Shown here: in pieces, positions 49,445 through 58,151 of the stretch
Position numbering within the stretch: position 1 is the first letter of the stretch
Layout: each line of letters starts with the position of its first letter
Assembly: GCF_003633685.1 (NCBI RefSeq)
Contig: NZ_RBKT01000001.1
Span: 8,370,001-8,434,000 of the forward strand
DNA: 64,000 nucleotides
Direction: 5' to 3'
Source of the DNA: Micromonospora pisi
GTDB taxonomy: Bacteria; Actinomycetota; Actinomycetes; Mycobacteriales; Micromonosporaceae
Made by a program: the position numbers and the translations under genes
Notes under the pieces: generated by a model
The model's database searches: none
The model's input: only the letters and a program-made list of their open reading frames with translations
What the model was told of the DNA's origin: nothing

Positions 49445-50836
49445 CTATTGAAGGAGAGCGCGGGCGAGACGGCGGACTGCCTCGTCCATCAGGTCAGGTG
49501 GCGCGGCGGCGTAGGTGAGGCGCAGATGTGGGGCCGGGGGTTCGGCGGCGTACCAGGGACGGCCGGGGAAGACGACGACGCCTTCGGCGGCTGCGGCAAC
49601 GGCGAGCGCGACGTCGTCGGTGCCCTCGGGTAGGCGGGCCCAGAGATGTAGGCCGCCGCGCGGAACCGGCTGCTCGGCGAGTTGCGGGAGGTGCCGGCGG
49701 AGGGCGGTCAGGAGCGCCTCACGACGGGTCCGTAGCGCGGTGCGTAGAGCGCGGCGGTGACGCGCCCAGGCGGGGGCGGTGACGAACTCGAGCGTGGCCT
49801 GTTGCAGTGGTCCGGCGACGAAGAAGTCGTCGAGCAACCGGGCCGCGCGCAGCCGGGTACCGGCCGGGCCACGGGCGCCGATCGCGGCGACGCGCAGCCC
49901 GGGCGCGGCTGACTTGGTGAGTGAGCGCAGGTATATGACGTGTCCGTCGGGGTCGTCGGCGGCCAGGGGTGGCGGGGCCTCCCCGTCGATGGTGAGATCG
50001 CGGGCGTAGTCGTCCTCGATCAGGAACGCCCCGGCGTCGCGTACGGCCTCGGCGACCTGGGCCCGGCGGTGACCTGCCAGTGTCGCACCGTGCGGGTTGG
50101 CGTGGAGCGGCTGGCAGTAGAACAGCCGGGCGCCGGTACGGGCGAACGCGGCCGCGAGTTGGTCGGGTCGTACGCCGTCGGTGTCGGCGGGCACGGGCAC
50201 CACCCGCAGTCCGGCGGCCCGGGCGGCGGCCAGTGCGCCCAGGTAGGTCGGCGACTCGACGAGCACCGTGTCGCCAGGTGAGGTCAGCGCGCGCAGTGCG
50301 GTGGAGAGGGCGGCCTGTCCACCGGGACAGATCACCATGTCGTCGGCGCGTAGCCCGGTCCCGGCCTCGCGGGCGAACCAGGCGCGCAGGTCCGCGCGTC
50401 CCTCGGCCGGTCCTCGCTGCCAGGATGCGGGCTGCCGGGCGGCGCGGGTGAGCGCGGCGCCGAGCGCGGCGGCGGGCTGCAGATCCGCGTCCAGGTAGCC
50501 GCCGGAGAGCGGGATCGCTCCTGCGGGTGGTAACGCCAGTAGCGCCTGCATGTCTTCCTCGCCCGGTCGGCGGGGGCCGAGCGCGACGGTCTGCCAGGAC
50601 AGGTCGGGGGCGCGTCGCTCGTCCGGTGGGGCGGCCACGTAGGTGCCTTTACCGGGTCGTGCGTCGATCAGGCCCTCTGCTACCAGCTGCCGGATCGCCT
50701 CGGCGACGGTAACCGGCGAGGCCTGATGCCGGGCGGTCAGCTGACGTACCGAGGGGAGTCGCGTGCCGGGATCCGCGACAGCCACGAGTCGACGCAGATC
50801 TTGGATCACGCGTCCGGCTGCGTTACCGTCATTCAT
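49445..50836 (-). CDS. MocR-type regulator (GntR HTH + aminotransferase fold)
   Basis: 463-residue MocR/PdxR-family regulator. Residues ~5-70 are the GntR winged helix (TRLPSVRQLTARHQASPVTV, then LIDARPGKGTYVA). Residues ~100-463 are a class I aminotransferase-like domain; the PLP Lys is in SLTKSAAPGLRVA, with SPTYLGALAAARAAGL and YCQPLHANPHG matching the PLP-site blocks. Such proteins sense PLP or an amino-compound and control the neighbouring gene. Its ATG (50836-50834) overlaps the ATG of the divergent EamA gene by two bases; the operator-like palindrome at 50847 is next to it. It probably regulates itself and the transporter. Confidence 0.93.
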   Translation of the reverse strand: MNDGNAAGRVIQDLRRLVAVADPGTRLPSVRQLTARHQASPVTVAEAIRQLVAEGLIDARPGKGTYVAAPPDERRAPDLSWQTVALGPRRPGEEDMQALLALPPAGAIPLSGGYLDADLQPAAALGAALTRAARQPASWQRGPAEGRADLRAWFAREAGTGLRADDMVICPGGQAALSTALRALTSPGDTVLVESPTYLGALAAARAAGLRVVPVPADTDGVRPDQLAAAFARTGARLFYCQPLHANPHGATLAGHRRAQVAEAVRDAGAFLIEDDYARDLTIDGEAPPPLAADDPDGHVIYLRSLTKSAAPGLRVAAIGARGPAGTRLRAARLLDDFFVAGPLQQATLEFVTAPAWARHRRALRTALRTRREALLTALRRHLPQLAEQPVPRGGLHLWARLPEGTDDVALAVAAAAEGVVVFPGRPWYAAEPPAPHLRLTYAAAPPDLMDEAVRRLARALLQ

Positions 50837-51773
50837 GAGTGTCCAGAGTAGCGCTACTGCCAGGAACACGGTAACGGTCAATCGCGGGGTCGGCTTGGCC
50901 CTCGGTGCGCTGGGCGTGCTCGCCTTCAGCATGTCGCTGCCGGCGACCCGCGTCGCCGTGCAGCAGTTCGACCCGTGGTTGGTGGCCTTCGGTCGGGCCG
51001 TCGGCGCGGCGCTGCTGGCGTGGGCGTACCTACGATTCACCGGCGCTCCCCGGCCGACCGGTGGGCAGTGGCGGCGACTGTCGATCGTCGCGCTCGGCGT
51101 CGTCGTCGGCTTCCCGCTCTTCACCTCGCTGGCGCTGATCACCCAGACCTCCGCGCACGGCGCGGTCGTCATCACCGTGCTGCCCGCCATGACCGCCGTG
51201 TTCGCGGTGCTGCGGGCAGAGGAGCGCCCACCGTTGCTGTTCTGGGTCGCGAGCGGCGGTGGGCTGCTGGCGGTGCTCACCTTCCTCGGTGCCAGCGGCG
51301 CGGTCAACGGCGCCCTGTCCCTGGCCGACCTGTTCCTGCTCGCGGCGGTCGTGCTCTGCGGCCTCGGGTACGCCGAGGGCGGCGCGCTCGCCCGCGAACT
51401 GGGCGGCGCCCGGACGATCTGTTGGGCGTTACTGCTGTCGTTGCCGGTCACCGTGCCCGTCACGATCGCCGCCGCCGCTGCCGCGCCCCCGCATGCCGAC
51501 GCTGTCGCCTGGTCGGCGTTCGGATACCTCAGCGTGGTATCCATGTTCCTGGGCTTCTTCGCCTGGTACGCGGGCCTGGCCCGGGGCGGTATCGCGCAGG
51601 TCGGTCAGATCCAGCTCGCACAGCCGGTGCTCACCCTGGTCTGGTCAGCCCTGCTGCTCGGTGAGACCGTCACCCCAGCCTCCATCGCGGCGGCGCTGGT
51701 CGTGCTGGCCTGCGTCGTACTGACCCAACGCACCCGTACCAACGTGCGGGTGCCCGCAGTGGGAAAGGCCTGA
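50835..51773 (+). CDS. EamA/DMT-family transporter
   Basis: 312-residue membrane protein with ten hydrophobic segments in two EamA halves (~15-140 and ~150-295), the layout of drug/metabolite exporters such as RhaT/YddG types. Typical blocks are SMSLPATRVAV near the start of half one and ARGGIAQVGQIQLAQPVLTL in half two. It probably exports an amino acid or small metabolite; the divergent MocR regulator suggests a substrate related to amines or PLP chemistry. The ATG at 50835 has a TACCGT box five bases upstream and no leader, so the mRNA is probably leaderless. No alternative start lies before the first membrane segment. Confidence 0.93.
   Translation: MSVQSSATARNTVTVNRGVGLALGALGVLAFSMSLPATRVAVQQFDPWLVAFGRAVGAALLAWAYLRFTGAPRPTGGQWRRLSIVALGVVVGFPLFTSLALITQTSAHGAVVITVLPAMTAVFAVLRAEERPPLLFWVASGGGLLAVLTFLGASGAVNGALSLADLFLLAAVVLCGLGYAEGGALARELGGARTICWALLLSLPVTVPVTIAAAAAAPPHADAVAWSAFGYLSVVSMFLGFFAWYAGLARGGIAQVGQIQLAQPVLTLVWSALLLGETVTPASIAAALVVLACVVLTQRTRTNVRVPAVGKA
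50847..50858. promoter_or_regulatory. 12-bp palindrome at the mocR/eamA start codons
   Basis: AGTAGCGCTACT is a perfect palindrome beginning twelve bases inside the eamA frame and overlapping a TACTCT -10 candidate for mocR on the minus strand. An outer pair, GTTACCGT (50822-50829) and ACGGTAAC (50868-50875), flanks it. Together they look like the operator for the divergent pair. Confidence 0.55.
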
Positions 51774-51839
51774 CCAGGTACGTACCGCGCACTTCTCCGC
51801 GGACGTGTCGGCGTCCGTGAACTGCTGACCACCACCGCG

Positions 51840-51857
51840 CTGCCGACACTTCGGCAG
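51840..51857. terminator. Short terminator hairpin after eamA
   Basis: CTGCCGA (51840-51846) and TCGGCAG (51851-51857) with a CACT loop lie between the convergent eamA and lipoprotein genes, and could serve both. Confidence 0.45.
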
Positions 51858-51919
51858 CCGATGCGGACGGTGTCGTCGCGGACCTGGGCGCGACGGGGCA
51901 GGACACGACCGCCGAGGGG

Positions 51920-52456
51920 TTACCCGGTCACCAGGCGCAGGATTATGACGCCATCGGTGACGCTCACCAGTTGCAGCGCGGTCGTCCCGGAGCGTGGCTT
52001 CGGCGGACCGACGGGTCCTGCCGAGCACGAGGAGCCCCCACCCCCGTCGGTAAAGGTCAGCGTGCAGTTTCCCTTGAGGGTGCCGTTGCTGCTGGCGCCG
52101 CTGGCCAGCGTCATGTCGAAGTCGACCCCGTCCGGGAGCACCTTGCGGACCGCGAGTACGCCCGACCCGCGCAACCTGATCTCGACCGGTTCGGAGACAG
52201 CGACCTCGCAGTTCCCGTCCCGGCAGGCGGCGTAGGTGGTGCCGTCCGCCGCCGTCGGTGCCGCCGTCGGTGCGGCCGACGTGGCCGCAGGCGTGGTCGG
52301 GACGACCGCGGTCGCTCCGACGTCGCTCGGGCTGCTATTCGGCGGGGGAGTGGCCCGACCCCCGCCCTCCGAGGCGCTGCCGCAGCCGGCCGGGGCCAGG
52401 GCCGCCAGCAGCACACCGGCGATCAAAGTCGTCCTGTGGAGGCGCGTCGATGTCAT
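51920..52456 (-). CDS. Secreted lipoprotein of unknown function
   Basis: 178-residue lipoprotein. The signal peptide runs to a lipobox at about residue 24 (LAALAPAGC), with the lipidated Cys followed by a Ser/Gly/Thr/Pro/Ala-rich linker (~25-75). The C-terminal ~100 residues are beta-rich with two Cys (YAACRDGNCEVAVSEPVEI), then LRGSGVLAVRKVLPDGVDF. No family is recognised; the pattern occurs in many small actinobacterial surface proteins. ATG 52456 is the sensible start; the upstream frame has no signal-peptide character. The divergent gene is the MmcQ-like one. Confidence 0.82.
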   Translation of the reverse strand: MTSTRLHRTTLIAGVLLAALAPAGCGSASEGGGRATPPPNSSPSDVGATAVVPTTPAATSAAPTAAPTAADGTTYAACRDGNCEVAVSEPVEIRLRGSGVLAVRKVLPDGVDFDMTLASGASSNGTLKGNCTLTFTDGGGGSSCSAGPVGPPKPRSGTTALQLVSVTDGVIILRLVTG

Positions 52457-52628
52457 GAGTCGACCGTAACCGCACCCTCGGAGGAACACTGGCTCCCAAC
52501 GCCGACGCGCAGCAGAGCGCCGTACCTGCTGCGGGTTGACATCGGGTACGCCCGGCAGAGGGTGAGCAGGAAGTTCCAACCTCCTCGACCCCGTCGCTCA
52601 CGCGCCAGTTCACGGTCGGCGTACCGGT

Positions 52629-52679
52629 TAGCCTGTCGGTATGCACACGCCTGACTCCGGGAGCAACCGCGATGGCTGA
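52629..52679 (+). promoter_or_regulatory. Promoter and 12-codon leaderless leader ORF of the MmcQ-like gene
   Basis: TAGCCT (52629-52634), six bases, then an ATG (52641) opening the ORF MHTPDSGSNRDG, whose TGA (52677-52679) overlaps the MmcQ-like start at 52672. The box-to-ATG spacing equals that of the HAD gene at 63539, suggesting the transcript begins at this ATG and that the leader is translated. Function is not known. Confidence 0.4.
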
Positions 52680-53061
52680 CGCCGACGACGTCCGTCACCT
52701 GGCGCTCGCTCTGCCACACGTGGCCGAGATCGACAGCGAGGGCTTCGACTTCCGGGTCGCCGACAAGGGGTTCGTCTGGTCCTACCCCGAGCGCAGACCT
52801 GGGCAGCCACGCCTCATCCGTACCGACATCGCGGTCCTGCACGTCGGCGACGAGGCGGAGAAGCAGGCGCTGTTGCTCGGCGAGCCCGAGATCTTCTTCA
52901 CCACACCCGCCTACGACGGGCTGCCCCTGGTGATGCTGCACTTGGCGAAGGTGGACGTCGACCGTCTGAGGGAGCTCGTCACCGACGCGTGGCGTATGCG
53001 CGCTCCAGACGCGCTCGCCCGGGACCTCGACGCCGATTCAGCGAGCCACAATCCGGGCTGA
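52672..53061 (+). CDS. MmcQ/YjbR family protein
   Basis: 129-residue protein of the MmcQ/YjbR (double-wing, CyaY-like) fold. Seen: VRHLALALPHVAEIDSEGFD near the start, the FRVADKGFVWSYPE strand pair, and the C-terminal block LPLVMLHLAKVDVDRLRELV followed by AWRMRAPDALA, all typical. The family is annotated as DNA-binding but has no firmly shown function. GGGAG eight bases before the ATG sets the start, and a leader ORF overlaps it. The following gene starts 25 bases downstream, but its product is unrelated. Confidence 0.88.
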   Translation: MADADDVRHLALALPHVAEIDSEGFDFRVADKGFVWSYPERRPGQPRLIRTDIAVLHVGDEAEKQALLLGEPEIFFTTPAYDGLPLVMLHLAKVDVDRLRELVTDAWRMRAPDALARDLDADSASHNPG

Positions 53062-53085
53062 ACAGGGTCGCGCGGGTGAGAAGTT

Positions 53086-53787
53086 GTGGTTGCAGCGCTG
53101 CCCCACACTCCGACTGTGGCTGAAGACAACGCGGCATCCTCGCCAGCGCCAGCGCCAGACGACCCTGACCCGAAGTCGTTGCGTGGCTACTTCATGCGAC
53201 ATCAGGTAGTCATCAACCTTGCGATGGTCGTCATAACGACGATCGTCACCGGCTGGGGTTTCTACTACGCCCGCGAGGCCCACCTGGCCGCCAAGGCGCA
53301 GGAGCAGTACAAGAACGCGTCGAACGTCGCGATCTGGACGGTGCCACAAGGGAGCGCTCTCAACCCGTACAAGAAGAACGCGATTCAGATCCAGAACATG
53401 TCGACCGCTGTAGCGGACGAGGTGTACCTCATGAACTGGACGGAGGAGCGCCCATTGAAATGGTCGGTGCAGGACGGGCAGACCACCGTCGACTCGTACG
53501 GCGCGTGGGACCTGGCCGACATCGGGCCGTGCACCAGTGTGATGATGGCGCACCCCGACCCGGAGAACGACAGGATCGGGCTGCTGTTCATCCAGGAGGG
53601 CCGCACATGGCTGGTCGTCGTCGGTGCGCGACCAGAACCCCTCGGCGACAAGGGCTATCTGGTACGCAACCAGACGACGTCCGTGACTGTCCCGTTCAGC
53701 ATCACGGTTGCCGGCGGGGACGGCACCGGGCCCACCCCGTCACCCACCCCGCCCATCGGGGGACACTGGCGTGACTCCGCCTGTTGA
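53086..53787 (+). CDS. Single-TM protein of unknown function
   Basis: 233-residue protein with a cytoplasmic Pro/Ala/Asp-rich tail (~1-33), one membrane helix (VVINLAMVVITTIVTGWGFY, ~41-60) and an outside domain of ~170 residues. That domain looks like a beta-sandwich (NAIQIQNMSTAVADEVYLMN; GPCTSVMMAHPD; GLLFIQEGRTWLVVVGARPE) ending in a Thr/Pro-rich tail. No family is recognised. The start is GTG 53086; GTG 53116 is equally possible. Converges on the WYL regulator with seven bases between stop codons. Confidence 0.75.
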   Translation: MVAALPHTPTVAEDNAASSPAPAPDDPDPKSLRGYFMRHQVVINLAMVVITTIVTGWGFYYAREAHLAAKAQEQYKNASNVAIWTVPQGSALNPYKKNAIQIQNMSTAVADEVYLMNWTEERPLKWSVQDGQTTVDSYGAWDLADIGPCTSVMMAHPDPENDRIGLLFIQEGRTWLVVVGARPEPLGDKGYLVRNQTTSVTVPFSITVAGGDGTGPTPSPTPPIGGHWRDSAC

Positions 53788-53794
53788 CGCCCCT

Positions 53795-54844
53795 TCACGC
53801 GGCCTGCGGATTCCTGTCCTCGGTGCAGGCGCCGCCAACGGCATCGGCGCCAGGCGGGCTGGCTGCGGCGGTGGCGTAGCGGCGGGCAAGGTGTGCGAAG
53901 GCGTTCCCGAGTTCGGCGGGGCCGACGACTTCGATGTCGGTGTCGAACCTGCCGATGGTGGCGGCCAGGCCCGGCCACGACCACGATCCCAGGGTGAGCC
54001 GGCAGCGGTTCGGGCCGAGTTCCTCGACGACTCCGTCCCGGATGTAGCGGGACACCTCGGCGGCGGGTACGTCGAGGATCACCTTTCCACGGCAAGGCCA
54101 GTCGCCAGAGTCGCCGGACCCCCGGAACCTGCTGGCGACAAAGGCGGCCACCTCACCTCCGGGCAGCTCGCGGGGGGTGAAGCGGGGCCCCGTAGGGGTG
54201 CGCGGAGTGATCCGGTCGGCACGGAAGGTGCGCCAGTCCTCGCGGTCGAGGTCCCAGGCGACGAGGTACCAGCGCCCGCCCCAGGTGACAAGGTGGTGGG
54301 GTTGCACCCGGCGTGGCGGCGTCCGTACGCCCTTGTCGTCCACCCCTGCCGGAGCTGCGAGGATGTAGTCGAAGCGCAGCACCTCACGGGTGTGGATGGC
54401 GGCACTGATCGCCATGATCACGCTGCTGTCGACCTGTGGCTCCGGTCGGATCGTCGGCCGCTCGACGGCGGTGAACTGGAGGGTGTCGATCCGGCGGCGC
54501 AGCCGTGCGGGCATGACCTGCCGGACGGTGTTCAGCGCACGCGCCGCGGCTTCCTCGATGCCGGCACCGGCGGTGGTGGCGATCTGGAGTGCGATGGCCA
54601 GAGCGACGGCCTGCTCGTCGTCGAAGAGTAACGGGGGCAGCTCGGCGCCGGCGTCAAGCCGGTAGCCACCGTCAGGTCCCTTGAAGGCCACGATGGGATA
54701 GCCGAGCTCGCGCAGGCGCTCGACATCACGGCGCAGCGTGCGCGGGCTGACCTCCAGCCGCTCGGCGAGCAGCGCCCCCGGCCAGTCCCGGCGCGCCTGG
54801 AGTAGCGAGAGCAACGACAGCAGTCGCGCTGAGGTCTTCGGCAT
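53795..54844 (-). CDS. WYL-domain transcriptional regulator (YafY-like)
   Basis: 349-residue regulator. The N-terminal HTH_11 winged helix (~1-60; RLLSLLSLLQARRDWPGALL, then VSPRTLRRDVERLRELGYPI) is followed by the WYL domain (~135-220), where WGGRWYLVAWDLDREDWRTF is the defining motif, and a WCX-type C-terminal extension (~235-320). WYL proteins bind ligands such as nucleotides or nucleic acid and act as repressors or activators, often in stress or defence settings. ATG 54844 and ATG 54853 are both possible starts. Divergent from the HTH_42 gene at 54991, so mutual regulation is possible. Confidence 0.93.
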   Translation of the reverse strand: MPKTSARLLSLLSLLQARRDWPGALLAERLEVSPRTLRRDVERLRELGYPIVAFKGPDGGYRLDAGAELPPLLFDDEQAVALAIALQIATTAGAGIEEAAARALNTVRQVMPARLRRRIDTLQFTAVERPTIRPEPQVDSSVIMAISAAIHTREVLRFDYILAAPAGVDDKGVRTPPRRVQPHHLVTWGGRWYLVAWDLDREDWRTFRADRITPRTPTGPRFTPRELPGGEVAAFVASRFRGSGDSGDWPCRGKVILDVPAAEVSRYIRDGVVEELGPNRCRLTLGSWSWPGLAATIGRFDTDIEVVGPAELGNAFAHLARRYATAAASPPGADAVGGACTEDRNPQAA

Positions 54845-54990
54845 GATCCCCATATTGCCCCGAGAAGTGGTCACTCCCTGGCCGCTTTGGCTGCGACTGT
54901 TGTCGCGTGCCAGTCATCGACAACCTGAAGGGCCCGAACGCCGGGACCTCGCCCGCCGTCACCACGTCCTCAACCGTCGGGCGCTAGCCG

Positions 54991-56091
54991 ATGGCTGTTC
55001 TCGACGCGCGGGCGCTCAACCGTGCGACACTCGCCCGACAGTTGCTACTCGATCACGCCGACGTGCCGGTCCTCGACGCTGTCGCGCACCTTTGTGGCCT
55101 GCAGGCGCAGGAACCGCAGGAGCCGTTCGTCGGGCTCTGGTCCCGGCTGCGCGCGTTCGACCCGGCGGTGCTCTCGGACCTGATGACCCGGCGCGGCGTG
55201 GTGCGGACCCACCTCATGCGCCGCACCGTCCACCTCCTCACCGCCGACGACGCCGTGGCCTGGCGCGCCCGCCACGACAGCATGCTGCGTCAACGGGTCC
55301 TCGGGACCTACCGCCGCGAGCTCGCCGGGGTGGACCTCGACGAACTGGCAGCGGCGGGCCGGGCGGTGATGGCCGACGCCGCGCCCCGCTCGATGACCGA
55401 ACTCGCGCGGGCGTTGGCCGTACGTTGGCCGGAGCCAGGGCCGCGAGCGCTGGGCGAAATGTTGGTCGCCGCCCTCATTCCGATGGTCCAGTTGCCGCCG
55501 CGCGGGCTGTGGCGTACGCGGGCGGGAGTGCGCAACGTCCTGCTTTCCTCCTGGGTGGGGCGCGAGACAGACCCGCCGGCCCCGGAGGGCTCCGACCCGG
55601 TTGGCGAATCGCTGGTACGGCGCTACCTCGCCGCGTTCGGCCCGGCCGCCGTCGCCGACGTGCGCGCCTGGTGTGGTCTCGCCGGACTGCCCGCCGCGGT
55701 GGCGGCGATACGCCACGAGCTGGTTGCCTTCCGCGACGAGCGAGGCCGGGAACTGTTGGACCTGCCCGACGCACCGCGCCCCGACCCCGACACACCGGCC
55801 CCGGTACGGTTCCTGCCGGCGTTCGACAACGCACTCCTCGGTTACGACGACCGCAGCCGGATCGTCGACAACGCGCACCGGGGTCTGTCGGTCGCCGGCG
55901 CTCGTGTTGTCCTGGTCGACGGCCGCGTCGCCGCGACGTGGGGCGTCCAGGACGGCACCGTGGTCGTCGCTCCGCTGCGCCGTTTCTCCCGGGCCGACCG
56001 CGCCACCGTAGCCGAGCAGGCGCGGGCGCTTGCGTCGTTCCTTTCCGACAACGACAGCGACCGCATCAGGATCGCCGCGTCTCCCCGCTGA
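54991..56091 (+). CDS. HTH_42 winged-helix DNA-binding protein (AlkX/YcaQ-like)
   Basis: 366-residue protein of the winged-helix HTH_42 superfamily, which includes the YcaQ/AlkX DNA glycosylases. Seen: the opening LNRATLARQLLLDHADVPVL, then HLCGLQAQEPQEPFVGLWSR, RTHLMRRTVHLLTADDAVAW, and the late blocks RFLPAFDNALLGYDDRSRIV and VLVDGRVAATWGVQDGTVVV. Whether this member excises damaged bases cannot be told; actinobacteria carry many uncharacterised paralogues. No ribosome-binding site is visible before the ATG. Divergent from the WYL regulator. Confidence 0.88.
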   Translation: MAVLDARALNRATLARQLLLDHADVPVLDAVAHLCGLQAQEPQEPFVGLWSRLRAFDPAVLSDLMTRRGVVRTHLMRRTVHLLTADDAVAWRARHDSMLRQRVLGTYRRELAGVDLDELAAAGRAVMADAAPRSMTELARALAVRWPEPGPRALGEMLVAALIPMVQLPPRGLWRTRAGVRNVLLSSWVGRETDPPAPEGSDPVGESLVRRYLAAFGPAAVADVRAWCGLAGLPAAVAAIRHELVAFRDERGRELLDLPDAPRPDPDTPAPVRFLPAFDNALLGYDDRSRIVDNAHRGLSVAGARVVLVDGRVAATWGVQDGTVVVAPLRRFSRADRATVAEQARALASFLSDNDSDRIRIAASPR

Positions 56092-56118
56092 ACCTGACGT
56101 GAGATGCGTTCGGACCGG

Positions 56119-56146
56119 GACCTGACCGGGGGTTGGACCCCAGGTC
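56119..56146. terminator. Probable bidirectional terminator
   Basis: GACCTG (56119-56124) pairs with CAGGTC (56141-56146), with an inner GGGT/ACCC stem, between the convergent HTH_42 and formamidase-like genes. Confidence 0.45.
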
Positions 56147-56149
56147 GGA

Positions 56150-57409
56150 TCAGCCGCGTCCCTTGAAGACGCTCTTCGGGATGTAGCCGGTCACCACCTG
56201 GGTGCGGTCGACGACCTCGGCGTTGTGGTAGTTCACCGCGATAGAGGCGAACGAGTAGGCCTTCGGCACGGTCAGGTTCTGGGTGCTGACGAGGAAGTCG
56301 ACGGTCTTCTCGACCGCGATCCGCATGGCCCGGTCGAGGTCCCAGTGGATGCCCATCATCACCCAGTGGTCGTCGGTCTCGGCCCACGGCAGCTCGGTCT
56401 CCACGTTCTTGATCAGAGTGATGCGGAACGTGCCGGCGAGCGAGTGCTCGACGGCGGTGCCACTGACCTCGCCGTCGCCCTGGCAGCTGTGCGGGTCGCC
56501 GATGAAGATCTGCGCGCCGGGTTGGAAGACCGGCAGGTAGAGCGTCGTGCCGGCGTTGAGGTCGCGGACATCCATGTTGCCTCCGAACCTGCCCGGAGGT
56601 GTGGAGTTCTGCACGCCGGTGGCCGGCGGCGGGGCATCCTCGGTGTTGCCGATGAACTCGCCTGTCGGCGGGGCGACCGCGATGATCCCCATGAACTTGT
56701 GGGTCGGAATGATGATGCCGTCGGCGAAGAAGACGACCTCCTTACCTCGGTACATTCCGGTGCGGTAGAGGTGGGTGCGGACGTCGGGCCAGACGCCTGC
56801 GGGAAGGCCGGGTGGGATGTCGACGGGCATGTCGAGGCCCTGGTCCCCGTCACGCCAACCGGGGTAGAACGTCGCCATGACACCGCTGGTCGGTGCGGTG
56901 TTGTTGAAGCCGTACGGCACCCGGGTGTCGGTGTCGAGGACGTCGATCGCGATGGTGTCACCTGGCTCGGCGCCTCTGACGTAGATCGGGCCGGTGAGCA
57001 CGTGCCCGCCGTACTGCCTGCCGGTGGCCTGGCGCTCGGGCAGGCTCTCCCAGAACGCCATTCCGTCGGGCAGGATCTCGTCCGGCTCGACGCCGAAGGC
57101 GCCGAAGTAGTCGCGTGGATTGACGGCAGGGTTGGTGAAGCCCTGGTGGGAGAGAGTGTCAACGCGGACGGTCTGACCCGATTCCATCGTGAGTCCGGGC
57201 TCCCAGCCAATCGGGAAGCCGCCCCAGTGCAGGTTGTCCGGGGTGGACCTGAGGTGGTGGTCCCACCTGGCCGGCCGGGGACCGCCGCGGCCGCTCCGAC
57301 TGGCGGATGAGGCCTGGGCGGGGGCGGTGACACCGGCCGTGAACGATGCGGCCAGACCTGCGGCCAACAGGCTTCTACGACTTGCCGAGCTCCAGTGGTT
57401 GGTCGACAT
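56150..57409 (-). CDS. Exported acetamidase/formamidase family protein
   Basis: 419-residue protein of the FmdA/AmdA family, which hydrolyses formamide, acetamide or related amides. An N-terminal export signal with an RR pair (SASRRSLLAAGLAASFTAGV) suggests Tat or Sec secretion; most family members are cytosolic. Family blocks seen: YVRGAEPGDTIAIDVLD, GGNMDVRDLNAGTTLYLPVF, and IFIGDPHSCQGDGEVSGTAV (the HxxQGDGE metal/active-site motif), then SFASIAVNYHNAEVVDRTQV. The start is an ATG behind GGGAG. No amide transporter or urease genes adjoin it. Confidence 0.92.
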   Translation of the reverse strand: MSTNHWSSASRRSLLAAGLAASFTAGVTAPAQASSASRSGRGGPRPARWDHHLRSTPDNLHWGGFPIGWEPGLTMESGQTVRVDTLSHQGFTNPAVNPRDYFGAFGVEPDEILPDGMAFWESLPERQATGRQYGGHVLTGPIYVRGAEPGDTIAIDVLDTDTRVPYGFNNTAPTSGVMATFYPGWRDGDQGLDMPVDIPPGLPAGVWPDVRTHLYRTGMYRGKEVVFFADGIIIPTHKFMGIIAVAPPTGEFIGNTEDAPPPATGVQNSTPPGRFGGNMDVRDLNAGTTLYLPVFQPGAQIFIGDPHSCQGDGEVSGTAVEHSLAGTFRITLIKNVETELPWAETDDHWVMMGIHWDLDRAMRIAVEKTVDFLVSTQNLTVPKAYSFASIAVNYHNAEVVDRTQVVTGYIPKSVFKGRG

Positions 57410-58151
57410 GCTGAACTCCCATCACTGACGAGTGCGACGCGGCCGCGCCCGGGTGCTCTGACGTGTCCCTTCCGGGAGTAGGGACCGGTACACAGTGGTC
57501 GCCCGCTGTGTCAGCCGCATGACGGTCGTGCAAATCCGGTGTGCTTCCCAGCCGAGACGACGCTTTCTCGCGTCTGGCGTCAGGTCCCATCGACGCAAGA
57601 TACTCCCGTACCGGGCCGGTGCAGGCACGTACGCGAGGCCGCCTGGTCGCAGTGGTGTCGGATGAGGGGCAACCACGGCAACCGGGCGGAGTTGCCGTAG
57701 CTCGGGGTACCCGGCGTGGGCGACATACGAGTGGGATCAGAACGTGATGACCGTGGCCCCTTCGAGGGTGAACCGCAGAACTCGTCCCGGACGACCTTAA
57801 GGTTCAGCCCGCGCTTCAAGAGTTGCTCCTCGGATCCGTCGGCGCGTGCCCAGTTGACGCAGGCCCCACCAAGAGGCCGGCGCCCACCAGCGGCGTCGCA
57901 GCGCAGGAGCGGTGACGGCGGCGATCTCGATGCTGGTTACCTGGGCCCCGGATCCCAAGCAGCGTGGATCCAAGGGCGCGACCGGCAGCTGGGGTGGCAC
58001 TACTGACGGTCACCGCACCGACGGACAGCGTGCACTGTCGGCGGCAGGTTGGGTCGTCGGACCTCGAACCAGACGTCAGTCTTCGGGAGGTAGTCAACCG
58101 TTGGTCACATAAGATCTGGCGAACAAGCACCCGCACAAGGAGGGGCCTGTC
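57410..58151. other. Intergenic region, no gene recognised
   Basis: 742 bases between the formamidase-like and fructosamine-kinase-like genes. A minus-strand frame near 57819 reads MKRGLNLKVVRDEFCGSPSK but has no ribosome-binding site or family match. TAAGAT at 58110 is a possible -10 box for the downstream gene, whose own ribosome-binding site (AAGGAGG) is clear. No tRNA or strong palindrome is seen. Confidence 0.45.

Noticed and set aside
52626-52634. GTTAGCCT considered as half of an IdeR/DmdR1 iron box
   Set aside because: The palindromic partner (GGCTAACC side) is missing at both 52626 and 63525; position relative to the ATG fits a -10 box better.
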